Origin: Oscillospiraceae bacterium | GTDB taxonomy: Bacteria; Bacillota; Clostridia; UBA1381; UMGS1253 | NCBI GenBank assembly: GCA_015068725.1 | Contig: SVKA01000016.1 | Span: 1-39,961 of the forward strand | Reading direction: 5' to 3' | DNA: 39,961 nt | Part shown: positions 1 to 8,692 of the stretch, piece by piece | How the letters are laid out: every line of letters begins with the position of its first letter | Numbering within the stretch: the first letter of the stretch is position 1 | The notes under the pieces: generated by a model | Seen by the model: the letters and a program-made list of their open reading frames with translations, nothing else | The model's database searches: none | What the model was told of the DNA's origin: nothing | Translations under genes and position numbers: made by a program

Positions 1-1
1 T

Positions 2-82
2 CCTCTTAATGATGAGGAAATCAGCGCGCTTCACAACAGTGCAAAGGTTTTAAAGGATTTTATTAAAGGTCTTAATATATAA
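2..82 (+). CDS. malate/lactate dehydrogenase, C-terminal end (partial)
   Basis: Only the last 26 codons are present, open at the left window edge and ending at TAA 80-82. The peptide (LNDEE, then SAKVLKDFI) resembles the C-terminal helix of the NAD-dependent malate/lactate dehydrogenase family. The fumarase gene starts 43 nt downstream on the same strand, so malate dehydrogenase is the likelier assignment: it would make malate for the fumarase. MDH and LDH cannot be separated from this tail. The family call is from residue pattern only; the MDH choice is inferred from context. Confidence 0.6.
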   Translation, partial: PLNDEEISALHNSAKVLKDFIKGLNI

Positions 83-125
83 ATGTAAGCAAGAGCAAGT
101 TAAAATAAGAAAGGATTGGTAAAAA

Positions 126-1502
126 ATGGATTATCGTATTGAACACGACTCAATGGGAGAGGTAAAAGTGCCTGCCGACAAGCTTTGGGCTGCGCAGACA
201 CAAAGAAGCCACGAAAACTTTGAAATAGGCGTTGGCATCGAAACAATGCCCGCAGAAATTATACACGCGTTTGGTGTGTTGAAAAAAGCTGCCGCTATAA
301 CAAACAACTCTTTGCGTCCTGAAAAGATGACAAAAGAAAAGCTTGATGCAATAAAGGCTGCTTGTGATGAAATAATGGACGGAAAGCTTAATGATAACTT
401 TCCTCTTGTTGTATGGCAGACAGGCTCGGGCACACAGTCTAATATGAACGCAAATGAGGTTATCGCAAACAGAGGAAATCAGATTTTGGGCGAGAAATTA
501 CTTCATCCGAATGATGATGTTAATATGAGCCAATCTTCTAATGATACCTTCCCTACTGCTATGCATATTGCTGCTGTGCTTATTTTAGAGGATAAGCTTA
601 TTCCGGCAGTACAGGAATTGATTGACACATTTAAAAAGCTTGAAAAAGAAAACGAAGGAATTGTAAAGAGCGGAAGAACACATCTTCAGGATGCAACTCC
701 GATTACTTTTTCCCAGGAAATAAGCGGATGGCGTTCAAGTCTTGAAAAAGACATTGAGCTTATAAAGCGTTCTATCGAGCCTTTGTATGAGCTTGCTTTG
801 GGCGGAACTGCCGTTGGAACAGGTCTTAACGCGCCTGCTTCTTTCGGTCCTGTTGTAGCGGGAGAGGTTGCAAACATCACCGGCAAGCCGTTTGTAACGG
901 CGCAAAACAAGTTCCACGCACTTACATCAAAGGATGAGCTTGTTTTTGCTCACGGTGCGATTAAGGCTCTTGCGGCAGATATGATGAAGATTGCAAATGA
1001 TGTTCGCTGGCTTGCATCAGGCCCCAGAGATGGTCTTGGTGAAATCTTTATTCCCGAGAATGAGCCGGGTTCATCTATTATGCCCGGTAAGGTAAACCCC
1101 ACACAGTGCGAAGCGGTAACCATGGTTTCGGTTCAGGTAATGGGTAACGACGTTGCAGTTGGTATAGCTGCATCACAGGGCAACTTTGAGCTTAACGTAT
1201 TTATGCCTGTATGTGTGTATAATTTCCTTCAGTCTGCAAGACTTATGGCAGAGGCAATTCGTTCATTTAATAAAAACTGTGCAGTTGGAATTAAAGCCAA
1301 CAAAGAAAAGATGCATCACAATTTGCACAATTCTTTGATGCTTGTTACTGCGCTCAATCCATATATTGGTTACGAAAACGCAGCAAAAACCGTTAAAAAG
1401 GCATTCAAGGATGATATATCTTTAAAGGAAGCTTGTGTCGAGCTTGGCTTTTTAACTGCTGAAAAATTTGACGAAGTATTCCATCCGGAAGAAATGGTTT
1501 AA
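126..1502 (+). CDS. fumC: class II fumarase
   Basis: 458 residues, the usual length for class II (iron-free, homotetrameric) fumarase, which interconverts malate and fumarate in the cytosol. The superfamily signature GSSIMPGKVNP is present near residue 318. SGTQSNMNANEV near residue 101 and GRTHLQDATP near residue 187 are the other active-site segments, and the catalytic Ser lies in the flexible GSSIMPGK loop. An AAAGGA ribosome site precedes the ATG. It sits between a malate dehydrogenase-like gene and an Hdr/fumarate-reductase operon, which points to use in the reductive direction (malate to fumarate to succinate). Confidence 0.97.
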   Translation: MDYRIEHDSMGEVKVPADKLWAAQTQRSHENFEIGVGIETMPAEIIHAFGVLKKAAAITNNSLRPEKMTKEKLDAIKAACDEIMDGKLNDNFPLVVWQTGSGTQSNMNANEVIANRGNQILGEKLLHPNDDVNMSQSSNDTFPTAMHIAAVLILEDKLIPAVQELIDTFKKLEKENEGIVKSGRTHLQDATPITFSQEISGWRSSLEKDIELIKRSIEPLYELALGGTAVGTGLNAPASFGPVVAGEVANITGKPFVTAQNKFHALTSKDELVFAHGAIKALAADMMKIANDVRWLASGPRDGLGEIFIPENEPGSSIMPGKVNPTQCEAVTMVSVQVMGNDVAVGIAASQGNFELNVFMPVCVYNFLQSARLMAEAIRSFNKNCAVGIKANKEKMHHNLHNSLMLVTALNPYIGYENAAKTVKKAFKDDISLKEACVELGFLTAEKFDEVFHPEEMV

Positions 1503-1549
1503 GTTTAAACGCTACACTATTAAATTTCCTGCACTTTGGAGGTGTAAAA

Positions 1550-2341
1550 ATGAAGGTTAGTTATTTTCCGGGGTGTACTTTGAAAAACAAAGCAAAAGAC
1601 CTTGATTTGTATGCGTACAAATCTGCCGAAGCTTTGGGAATTACGCTCGAGGAAATTGAAAACTGGCAATGCTGCGGCGGCGTATTTACGACGGCAAAAA
1701 ATGAAATTGCAACAAAGCTTTCATCTGTTCGCGCATTAAAAGAAGCGTTCGTTAAAGAGCAGCCGTTAGTTACAGTATGCTCAGCTTGCCACAATGTTAT
1801 TAAACAGACAAATTACACAATGCAAAATGATAAAGAATTTGCCGACAAAGCAAACCGTTATATGAATGAAGAAAACGGATGTTTTGGCGAGGCGCAGGTA
1901 TATCATTATCTTGAAATGCTTCGCGACCTTGTTGGATTTGACACTTTAAAAGAAAAGGTTGTAAATCCTCTTAGCAGCAAAAAGATTGCACCATACTATG
2001 GTTGTCTTTTGTTAAGGCCAAACAGCGTTATGAAGATGGATGACCCTGAAAACCCTACCATTATGGAGGATTTTATAAAGGCGCTTGGTGCAAGTCCCGT
2101 TATATTTGCAAAGCGTAACGAATGCTGTGGCGGTTATGTAAGCGTTGAAAGTCCTGAACTTGCAAAAAAGAACAGTATTGGCGTTGTTCAGAACGCAAAG
2201 GCAAATGGCGCCGATATGATTATTACCGCTTGTCCTCTTTGTAAATACAATCTTGAAAAAAATGGCGCGGACATTCCGGTTGTTTATATCACCGAAATTT
2301 TGGCCGAGGCGCTTGGAGTAAAGGAGGATACAAATGAATAA
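1550..2341 (+). CDS. hdrB: HdrB-like CCG-domain subunit
   Basis: 263 residues with two cysteine-rich CCG domains: C9, C41-C42, C77, C80 and C152, C192-C193, C228, C231. In methanogen HdrB these motifs bind the noncubane [4Fe-4S] clusters that reduce the CoM-S-S-CoB disulfide. This organism is unlikely to have those thiols, so the natural acceptor is unknown. A GGAGG site lies just upstream, and the gene overlaps hdrC by 8 nt. It begins an hdrB-hdrC-hdrA-flxDCBA-fumarate reductase block. Methanogen thiol:fumarate reductase TfrB carries a fused CCG domain, so this protein may supply that domain as a separate subunit (inference). Confidence 0.9.
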   Translation: MKVSYFPGCTLKNKAKDLDLYAYKSAEALGITLEEIENWQCCGGVFTTAKNEIATKLSSVRALKEAFVKEQPLVTVCSACHNVIKQTNYTMQNDKEFADKANRYMNEENGCFGEAQVYHYLEMLRDLVGFDTLKEKVVNPLSSKKIAPYYGCLLLRPNSVMKMDDPENPTIMEDFIKALGASPVIFAKRNECCGGYVSVESPELAKKNSIGVVQNAKANGADMIITACPLCKYNLEKNGADIPVVYITEILAEALGVKEDTNE

Positions 2342-2723
2342 TAACAAGTATCTTCGCGAGGAATTAATCCGCCAAAGCGGTGTTAATCCAAAAAAATGTA
2401 TGAAATGCGGAAAATGTTCTGCAACTTGTCCCGCTTATGACGAGATGGAGTATCATCCTCATCAGTTTGTAAGTATGGTTGAGTCAGGAGATATAGAGCC
2501 GCTTTTAAAATCAGAATCATTATATAAATGTTTATCTTGTTTTGCCTGTGTTGACAGATGCCCAAGAGGCGTCGAGCCTGCAAAATTAGTTGAGGCAGTA
2601 CGTCTTAGCGCAGTAAGAAAGCAAGGACAAAACCGAATGAGCGCAAATGATGTTGCAAGCATTCTTGATGAAGATATTCCGCAGCAGCTTTTGGTAAGCG
2701 CTTTTAGAAAATACAGCAAGTAA
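2334..2723 (+). CDS. hdrC: HdrC-like 2x[4Fe-4S] electron transfer subunit
   Basis: 129 residues with two classical cubane motifs, C22/C25/C28/C32-Pro and C66/C69/C72/C76-Pro, the HdrC architecture. HdrC relays electrons between HdrA and the HdrB active site. It is soluble: no membrane segment is visible, unlike HdrE-linked systems. The ATG lies inside the end of hdrB after an AGGAGG site, indicating translational coupling. hdrA follows after 15 nt. Confidence 0.9.
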   Translation: MNNNKYLREELIRQSGVNPKKCMKCGKCSATCPAYDEMEYHPHQFVSMVESGDIEPLLKSESLYKCLSCFACVDRCPRGVEPAKLVEAVRLSAVRKQGQNRMSANDVASILDEDIPQQLLVSAFRKYSK

Positions 2724-2738
2724 GGAGGAAAAGACAAA

Positions 2739-4733
2739 ATGCAAAGAATTGGTGTTTTTGTATGTTGGTGTGGCAGTAATATCGCAGGCTCTGTTGATGT
2801 CGAAGCGGTATCGCAGGCCTTGAAAAACGAACCTGGAGTCGTCTTTTCCACCAATTATCAATATATGTGTTCTCAGGCAGGTCAGGATATGATTGTAAAT
2901 GCAGTCAAAGAGCATAAGCTTACAGGTATTGTTGTTTGCTCTTGCTCGCCACGCATGCACGAAGCGACTTTCAGAAAAACGGCTGCAGCTGCAGGCTTAA
3001 ATCCTTATATGGTTGAAATTGCCAACATAAGAGAACAGTGTTCATGGGTTCACAAGGATATTGCTACCGGAACGCAGAAAGCAATCATTCTTGGTAAGGC
3101 GGCTATTGCAAAGGTTAACCTTAACGCTCCGCTTACACCGGGCGAATCGCCCGTTACCAAGAGAGCACTTGTTATCGGCGGTGGTATTGCAGGCATTCAG
3201 ACAGCACTTGATATTGCTGATGCAGGTTTTCCCGTTGATATAGTTGAAAAAAATCCTACAATCGGCGGAAAAATGGCGCAGCTTGATAAGACGTTCCCTA
3301 CCCTTGACTGTGCGGCATGTATTTTGACGCCAAAAATGGTGGACGTCGCACAAAACGAAAATATCCGTATTTTCTCATATAGCGAAGTATCAGAAATAAA
3401 GGGCTTTGTGGGCAATTTTGATGTTACTATCAAGAAAAATGCCCGCTATGTCAAAGAAGATGTATGCACTGGCTGTGGTGCTTGTGTTGAAAAGTGCCCG
3501 ATGAAGAAAGTACCTAATGAGTTCAATCTCGGAATGGATAATCGCAGTGCGATTTATATCCCGTTTGCACAGGCAGTTCCAAAGGTTGCAACAATCGACC
3601 CTAATGCTTGTAATATGCTTAAAAACGGCAAATGCGGTCTTTGTGCAAAGGTTTGCGCAGCAGGTGCGATTGATTACACGCAAAAAGATGAATATATCAA
3701 CGAAAAATATGGTGCGATTGTTGTTGCGACCGGATTTAATCCTATCAGCATGGACAAGTTCGACGAATTTGCCTACAATCAGTCAAAGGACGTTATCACA
3801 TCACTTGAGTTTGAACGTCTTACAAATGCGGCAGGTCCTACTGCCGGCCATCTTGAAAGACCTTCGGACGGAAAATCACCAAAAACTATTGTTTTTGTTC
3901 AGTGTGTTGGTTCAAGATGTGATGCGTGCAATGAAAAAGGCAAAGAATATTGTTCAAAAATTTGTTGTATGTATACAGCCAAGCATGCAATGCTTGTAAG
4001 AGATAAATACCCTGATACAGATGTATATGTATTCTATATAGACGTAAGAACTCCCGGCAAGAATTTTGATGAATTTTACCGCAGAGCAGTTGAAGAATAC
4101 GGCGTAAAATATATTAAGGGTATGGTGGGAAAAGTTACTCCCGAGGGAGATAAACTAAAAGTTCAGGCATCAGACCTTATTGATAACAAACAGCTTCATA
4201 TTGATGCTGACTTAGTAGTTTTAGCAGCTGCTATCGAGCCTGATAAATCAGCAAGACCTCTTGCAACTATGCTTACGGCAAGTATGGATACAAATGACTT
4301 CTTCACTGAAGCTCATCCAAAGCTTCGTCCTGTAGAAAGCCCGACTGCCGGCGTATTCTTGTCAGGTGCTTGTCAGGGTCCAAAAGATATTCCTGAAACA
4401 GTTTCTCAGGCAGGTGCGGCGGCTTCTAAGGTTATCGGACTTCTTGCCAAAGATAAATTGACAGGTAACCCGTGTGTTGCTCATTCAAATGAGCTTATGT
4501 GTAACGGATGTTCTTCTTGTGAAAGAGTTTGTCCGTATGGCGCTATCACTTATGAAGACAGAGAATTCCGCATGCCTGACAGAACAACCAAGATAAGACG
4601 AATTGCAATTGTTAACCCCGCAGTTTGTCAGGGTTGTGGTGCATGTACAGTTGCATGTCCGTCAGGAGCTATGGACTTAAACGGATTTGCAAGTAATCAA
4701 ATTATGGCGGAGGTGGACGCAATATGCAAGTAA
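2739..4733 (+). CDS. hdrA: HdrA-like FAD/iron-sulfur bifurcating subunit
   Basis: 664 residues, full-length HdrA. The N-terminal cysteine region (C9, C11, C44, C67, C69) is followed by an FAD Rossmann motif GGGIAG at 147-152 and the conserved CAAC at 191-194. Ferredoxin-type clusters come next (C243/C246/C249/C253, then C291/C299/C302/C306), and two more cubane motifs lie in the last 80 residues. In methanogens HdrA is the flavin-bifurcating centre, splitting an electron pair between ferredoxin and HdrBC. The same role is inferred here with NADH (via the Flx subunits) as donor. AGGAGG precedes the ATG; the stop overlaps the next gene by 10 nt. Confidence 0.93.
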   Translation: MQRIGVFVCWCGSNIAGSVDVEAVSQALKNEPGVVFSTNYQYMCSQAGQDMIVNAVKEHKLTGIVVCSCSPRMHEATFRKTAAAAGLNPYMVEIANIREQCSWVHKDIATGTQKAIILGKAAIAKVNLNAPLTPGESPVTKRALVIGGGIAGIQTALDIADAGFPVDIVEKNPTIGGKMAQLDKTFPTLDCAACILTPKMVDVAQNENIRIFSYSEVSEIKGFVGNFDVTIKKNARYVKEDVCTGCGACVEKCPMKKVPNEFNLGMDNRSAIYIPFAQAVPKVATIDPNACNMLKNGKCGLCAKVCAAGAIDYTQKDEYINEKYGAIVVATGFNPISMDKFDEFAYNQSKDVITSLEFERLTNAAGPTAGHLERPSDGKSPKTIVFVQCVGSRCDACNEKGKEYCSKICCMYTAKHAMLVRDKYPDTDVYVFYIDVRTPGKNFDEFYRRAVEEYGVKYIKGMVGKVTPEGDKLKVQASDLIDNKQLHIDADLVVLAAAIEPDKSARPLATMLTASMDTNDFFTEAHPKLRPVESPTAGVFLSGACQGPKDIPETVSQAGAAASKVIGLLAKDKLTGNPCVAHSNELMCNGCSSCERVCPYGAITYEDREFRMPDRTTKIRRIAIVNPAVCQGCGACTVACPSGAMDLNGFASNQIMAEVDAICK

Positions 4734-5158
4734 ATGAACGCAAGCCTTTAATTGTTGCTTTTTGCTGTAACTGGTGTTCTTATGCCGGTGCTGACCTTGC
4801 AGGAAACAATCGTCTTAACTATCCGGCAGATGTTAAAATTATAAGAGTGCCTTGCTCTTGCAGGGTTAATCCTATGTTCGTTCTTCGCGCTTTCCAAAGA
4901 GGTGCTGACGGTGTTATCATCTGCGGTTGCCACCCAGGCGACTGTCATTACACCTCCGGAAACTATTATACAAGAAGAAGAATGGCTGCGCTTTTCTCAA
5001 TGCTTAATTACCTTGGAATTGAAAAAGAACGCACCCGTGTTGAATGGGTTTCAGCTGCCGAAGGTGCAAAGTTTGCCGCTACAATGAATGATTTTGCACA
5101 AAAAGTAGCAGCTCTTGGAGAAAACAAGAGATTGGAGGATCTGCGATGCAAAAGATAA
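4724..5158 (+). CDS. flxD: FlxD / MvhD-like [2Fe-2S] subunit
   Basis: 144 residues of the MvhD/FlxD family, which bridges the electron-input module to HdrA. Its conserved cysteines are visible: CCNWCSY near the N-terminus, CSCR in the middle and CGCHPGDCHY near residue 65. In methanogens MvhD connects the [NiFe]-hydrogenase; no hydrogenase gene occurs here. The following genes match the NAD(P)H-oxidising Flx module instead, so FlxD is the better name. It overlaps hdrA and the next gene at either end, implying coupled translation. Confidence 0.87.
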   Translation: MQVNERKPLIVAFCCNWCSYAGADLAGNNRLNYPADVKIIRVPCSCRVNPMFVLRAFQRGADGVIICGCHPGDCHYTSGNYYTRRRMAALFSMLNYLGIEKERTRVEWVSAAEGAKFAATMNDFAQKVAALGENKRLEDLRCKR

Positions 5159-6144
5159 CACAAAATCAATTAATAGACAAAGCAGTTTCTCTGCTTGAAA
5201 ATGGCAGCGTCAGTGCTGTTCTCGGATGGCACAAAGGCGAATTTGGCTATGATGTAACCCCGGCAGTGTTTAAAACGAAGGAAGACTTAAAAGAAAACTT
5301 TGTATACAGCGATTTTTGCGGCGTAAATTTCTCAAAGTATCTTGTTTCAAAAACAGATAGATTTGATGGGAAAATTCTCGTTTTCTTAAAACCTTGTGAT
5401 ACGTACAGCTTTAATCAGCTTTTAACAGAGCATCGTTTTGACCGCGAAAAAGTTTATGCCGTTGGTATCCCCTGCGAAGGTATGGCAGATATTTCCAAAA
5501 TAAAAAACATAACGGGCGAAGGAATAAGCGAAATTAAAGAAGACGGACAAAATCTTTTAGTTACAACAATTTACGAAGACAAACCTGTTTCGGTTCCCGT
5601 TAATGATGTTCTTTTAGAGCGTTGCGTTAACTGTAAGAGTAAAAAGCACGTTGCATACGACGAGCTTTTAGGCGAAGAGGGCGACGTTATAGACTCACAA
5701 AGATTTGATGAGGTTGCTAAAATCGAGGCTATGACGCCTGACGAAAGATTTGAGTTCTGGCAAAACGAGCTTTCACGTTGTATTCGCTGTAATGCATGTC
5801 GTGATGCTTGTCCCGCTTGCACTTGTGAAAAATGTGTGTTTGACAACCCCTCATCGGGTGTTGAAAACAAGGCTCCTGCTAACAGCTTTGAGGAGAAAAT
5901 GTTCCACATTATAAGAGCATATCATGTAGCAGGTCGTTGCACAGATTGTGGAGAATGTTCAAGAGTTTGTCCGCAAAACATCCCCCTTCACCTTCTAAAT
6001 CGCAAATTCATTAAAGATATGAATGAATTTTACGGCGAATATCAGGCGGGCGAAGATGTTGGCTCGCGTGCTCCGCTTGTAGACTATACACAAGACGACC
6101 TTGAACCCGGTGAAGTTTTTGACAGGAGGGATACAGATGCTTAA
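5146..6144 (+). CDS. flxC: FlxC-like iron-sulfur subunit
   Basis: 332 residues. The N-terminal half resembles the coenzyme F420 hydrogenase/formate dehydrogenase beta type; the C-terminal half has CIRCNACRDACP with extra cysteines (CTCEKC), then CTDCGECSRVCP, i.e. at least two [4Fe-4S] clusters. It fits the FlxC position of the Desulfovibrio-type flxABCD-hdrABC system. It probably carries electrons from the FAD/NADH subunit to FlxD-HdrA. The start overlaps flxD by 13 nt and is preceded by a GGAGG site. The Flx letter is assigned from gene context and domain type, not from a database match. Confidence 0.78.
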   Translation: MQKITQNQLIDKAVSLLENGSVSAVLGWHKGEFGYDVTPAVFKTKEDLKENFVYSDFCGVNFSKYLVSKTDRFDGKILVFLKPCDTYSFNQLLTEHRFDREKVYAVGIPCEGMADISKIKNITGEGISEIKEDGQNLLVTTIYEDKPVSVPVNDVLLERCVNCKSKKHVAYDELLGEEGDVIDSQRFDEVAKIEAMTPDERFEFWQNELSRCIRCNACRDACPACTCEKCVFDNPSSGVENKAPANSFEEKMFHIIRAYHVAGRCTDCGECSRVCPQNIPLHLLNRKFIKDMNEFYGEYQAGEDVGSRAPLVDYTQDDLEPGEVFDRRDTDA

Positions 6145-7162
6145 ATGTTCTCTTGATAAGATAAATCTTATATTTGCAGAAATTTCTAAAACAGCAAAGC
6201 TTTATCTCCCTGTTGATGACATTGATAAAAGTGCGGTCTATAAAAAATGGGAAGTTGGTATGAATTGGAGCGATGCCTTAAACACAGTAAGAAGCCCTAA
6301 AGATTTCTTCTTTCCTCAAATGGAAAACCTTATGGAATTTAAAACAGAGGGGAAAAACATCGAAGTTATCGATACAAGAAGTGAAACAGAGGATTTTGTC
6401 ATCTTTGGAGTTCGCGCCTGTGATGTAAAAAGCTTTGAAATTCTGGACAGAGTGTTCCTTGCAGAGCCCGTTGATAGCTATTATGCATCAAGAAGAGAAA
6501 AAGGCATTATCGTGTCAACCGCTTGTTCAAAGCCTGCTGAAACATGTTTTTGTAAGACGTTTGGTATTTCACCTGAAGAGCCTTTGGGAGATGTTTCAAC
6601 ATGGAAAACAGAAAACGAGATATTTTTTAAGGCAAACACCAAAAAGGGTGAAGCTCTTTTAGAAAAAATCAAGGCTTTTACAGAGGATTGCGACAAAAGT
6701 GCTGTTAATGAGCAGAAAGAAAAGATTTGCCGGGTTACAAGCAAGCTTCCTCTTAAAGACCTTACAACAGACGCTTTCGGTGGAGGAAAAACAGAAAATT
6801 TCTTTGACAATCCCGCATGGGACGAGCTTTCACAAGCTTGTCTTGGCTGTGGCACGTGTACGTTTGTGTGCCCCACCTGTCAATGCTATGACATCAAAGA
6901 TTTTAATACAGGTAACGGCGTTATAAGATTCAGATGCTGGGATTCTTGCATGTATTCGGACTTTACAAAGATGGCTCACGGAAACAACAGACTTACACAG
7001 AAAGAACGTTTCCGCCAGAGATTTATGCACAAGCTTGTTTACTATCCTGAAAACAACGAGGGGGTATTTAGCTGTGTAGGTTGTGGAAGATGCCTTGCAA
7101 AGTGTCCTATATCAATGAATATTGTTAAAGTAATGAAAAAGATTGGGGGTAGCGACAAGTGA
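6137..7162 (+). CDS. flxB: FlxB-like iron-sulfur subunit (sulfhydrogenase beta type)
   Basis: 341 residues starting at ATG 6137, chosen because GGAGGG lies 6-8 nt upstream; a longer in-frame start at 6101 has no such site. The C-terminal third has CLGCGTCTFVCPTCQC and CVGCGRCLAKCP, two [4Fe-4S] motifs as in the beta subunit of archaeal sulfhydrogenase and in anaerobic sulfite reductase subunit A. It overlaps the upstream gene by 8 nt and its stop overlaps the GTG start of flxA. It is likely the partner that takes electrons from the FAD subunit. Confidence 0.8.
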   Translation: MLKCSLDKINLIFAEISKTAKLYLPVDDIDKSAVYKKWEVGMNWSDALNTVRSPKDFFFPQMENLMEFKTEGKNIEVIDTRSETEDFVIFGVRACDVKSFEILDRVFLAEPVDSYYASRREKGIIVSTACSKPAETCFCKTFGISPEEPLGDVSTWKTENEIFFKANTKKGEALLEKIKAFTEDCDKSAVNEQKEKICRVTSKLPLKDLTTDAFGGGKTENFFDNPAWDELSQACLGCGTCTFVCPTCQCYDIKDFNTGNGVIRFRCWDSCMYSDFTKMAHGNNRLTQKERFRQRFMHKLVYYPENNEGVFSCVGCGRCLAKCPISMNIVKVMKKIGGSDK

Positions 7163-7992
7163 ATAACAGAGAAGAAACTTTAATTCCCCAAATTGGTGTT
7201 ATAACTGATGTGCGTATTGATACACCCGATATCAAAACCTTTAGAGTAGTTACACTCGATGGCAAAAAAGCCTTTGACCATCGTCCCGGTCAATGTGCTA
7301 TGCTTTCTGTCCCAGGCGTTGGTGAAGCAATGTTTTCTATAACATCCTCTCCGACAAATGAGGAATATATGGAATTTTCTATTAAAAAATGCGGATGTGT
7401 TACCGATTGGCTCCATCAGGCAGAGGTTGGTCAGCAAATAACAATCAGAGGTCCTTATGGAAAGCCATTCCCCGTTGATGATGTATTTGCCGGAAAAAAC
7501 CTTCTCTTTATTGCCGGCGGTGTAGGTCTTGCGCCACTTCGCAGCGTTATCAATTATTGCAGACATTACCGTGATCGTTATGGTGATATCGATATCGTTT
7601 ATGGATCAAGAAGCAAGGATGATTTACTTGATTATCAGGAAATTATTGATGAATGGTCTAATGACGCCGGTGTAAAAGTTCATCTTACAATTGATAATCC
7701 CCAGGATGGTTGGGACGGTCATGTGGGTTTTGTTCCAAGCTATGTAAAAGAGCTTGGCTTTGATACAAATAAAACTGCTGTTCTTTGCGGTCCTCCCATT
7801 ATGATTAAGTTCACATTAGAAGGACTTTGTGAAATCGGATTTGATAAAACCCAGATTTACACAACACTGGAGCTTAGAATGAAGTGTGGTGTCGGCAAAT
7901 GCGGAAGATGTAATGTTGGCGCTAAATATGTGTGCAAAGATGGTCCGGTATTCAGGTGCGACGAGCTTGATGAGCTTCCGGATGAATATTAA
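7159..7992 (+). CDS. flxA: FlxA-like FAD/NAD(P)H oxidoreductase subunit
   Basis: 277 residues of the ferredoxin-NADP reductase superfamily, closest in layout to PyrK and sulfhydrogenase gamma subunits. An FAD-binding barrel (RPGQCAM, then FSITSSP) is followed by the nucleotide-binding GGVGLAPLRS near residue 120 and a C-terminal [2Fe-2S] cysteine set (CGVGKCGRC plus a later C). The expected role is NADH (or NADPH) oxidation as entry point to Flx-Hdr. The GTG start overlaps the previous stop as GTGA. Cofactor preference cannot be read from the sequence. Confidence 0.87.
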   Translation: MNNREETLIPQIGVITDVRIDTPDIKTFRVVTLDGKKAFDHRPGQCAMLSVPGVGEAMFSITSSPTNEEYMEFSIKKCGCVTDWLHQAEVGQQITIRGPYGKPFPVDDVFAGKNLLFIAGGVGLAPLRSVINYCRHYRDRYGDIDIVYGSRSKDDLLDYQEIIDEWSNDAGVKVHLTIDNPQDGWDGHVGFVPSYVKELGFDTNKTAVLCGPPIMIKFTLEGLCEIGFDKTQIYTTLELRMKCGVGKCGRCNVGAKYVCKDGPVFRCDELDELPDEY

Positions 7993-8004
7993 AGGAGAGG
8001 TAAT

Positions 8005-8679
8005 ATGGAAAAATTAGTTAATATATTTCTTTTCGGCAAAAAATATGAGGTGCCCGAAAACTTAACAATTATGACCGCTATGGAATATGCCGGCTATCAG
8101 TTAGTTCGTGGCTGCGGATGTCGTAATGGTTTTTGCGGTGCATGTGCAACCATCTACCGCATCAAAGGGGACAAAGAGCTTAAGGCTTGTCTTGCTTGTC
8201 AGACTAAAGTTGAAGATAATATGTATATCGCAACACTTCCCTTCTTCCCTCTTGTCAAGGAAGGATATGACATCGAAAATATTCCCGTAAATGAGTCTAT
8301 TATGATGCAACTTTATCCTGAAATTTATGCTTGTATCGGTTGTAATGCCTGCACAAAAAGCTGTACTCAGGGACTTGATGTTATGCAGTACATCGCATAC
8401 GCTCAGCGTGGTGATTTTGAAAAATGCGCAGAAGAGTCGTTTGACTGTGTAATGTGTGGAGTATGTTCTTCAAGATGTCCTGCAGGAATTTCTCATCCTC
8501 AGGTTGCAATGCTTGCAAGAAGAATCAATGGTAAATATTTAGCTCCCGGATGCGGTCATCTCGAAGACCGTGTAAAAGAGATTGAAAATGGTGATTTCAA
8601 AGAACTTATTGAAGCTCTTATGCAAAAACCTATCGAGGAGATGAAAGAGCTTTACAATACCAGAGATATAGAAAAGTAA
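8005..8679 (+). CDS. fumarate reductase iron-sulfur subunit, TfrB-like without CCG domain
   Basis: 224 residues. The N-terminal [2Fe-2S] ferredoxin domain is of SdhB/FrdB type (GCGCRNGFCGAC around 36-47, then CLAC at 62-65). The second domain has two full cubane motifs, C110/C113/C116/C120 and C148/C151/C154/C158, as in HdrC. Classical FrdB has one [4Fe-4S] and one [3Fe-4S] motif, so this subunit is closer to the N-terminal part of methanogen thiol:fumarate reductase TfrB, lacking its C-terminal CCG domain. It is 13 nt upstream of the flavoprotein gene and the two surely form a heterodimer. Confidence 0.85.
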   Translation: MEKLVNIFLFGKKYEVPENLTIMTAMEYAGYQLVRGCGCRNGFCGACATIYRIKGDKELKACLACQTKVEDNMYIATLPFFPLVKEGYDIENIPVNESIMMQLYPEIYACIGCNACTKSCTQGLDVMQYIAYAQRGDFEKCAEESFDCVMCGVCSSRCPAGISHPQVAMLARRINGKYLAPGCGHLEDRVKEIENGDFKELIEALMQKPIEEMKELYNTRDIEK

Positions 8680-8692
8680 GGAGGAAAAGAAT

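Noticed and set aside
4724-7992. Hydrogenase (Mvh) as partner of HdrA
   Set aside because: MvhD-like gene is present but no NiFe or FeFe hydrogenase subunits; an FAD/NAD(P)H subunit is there instead.
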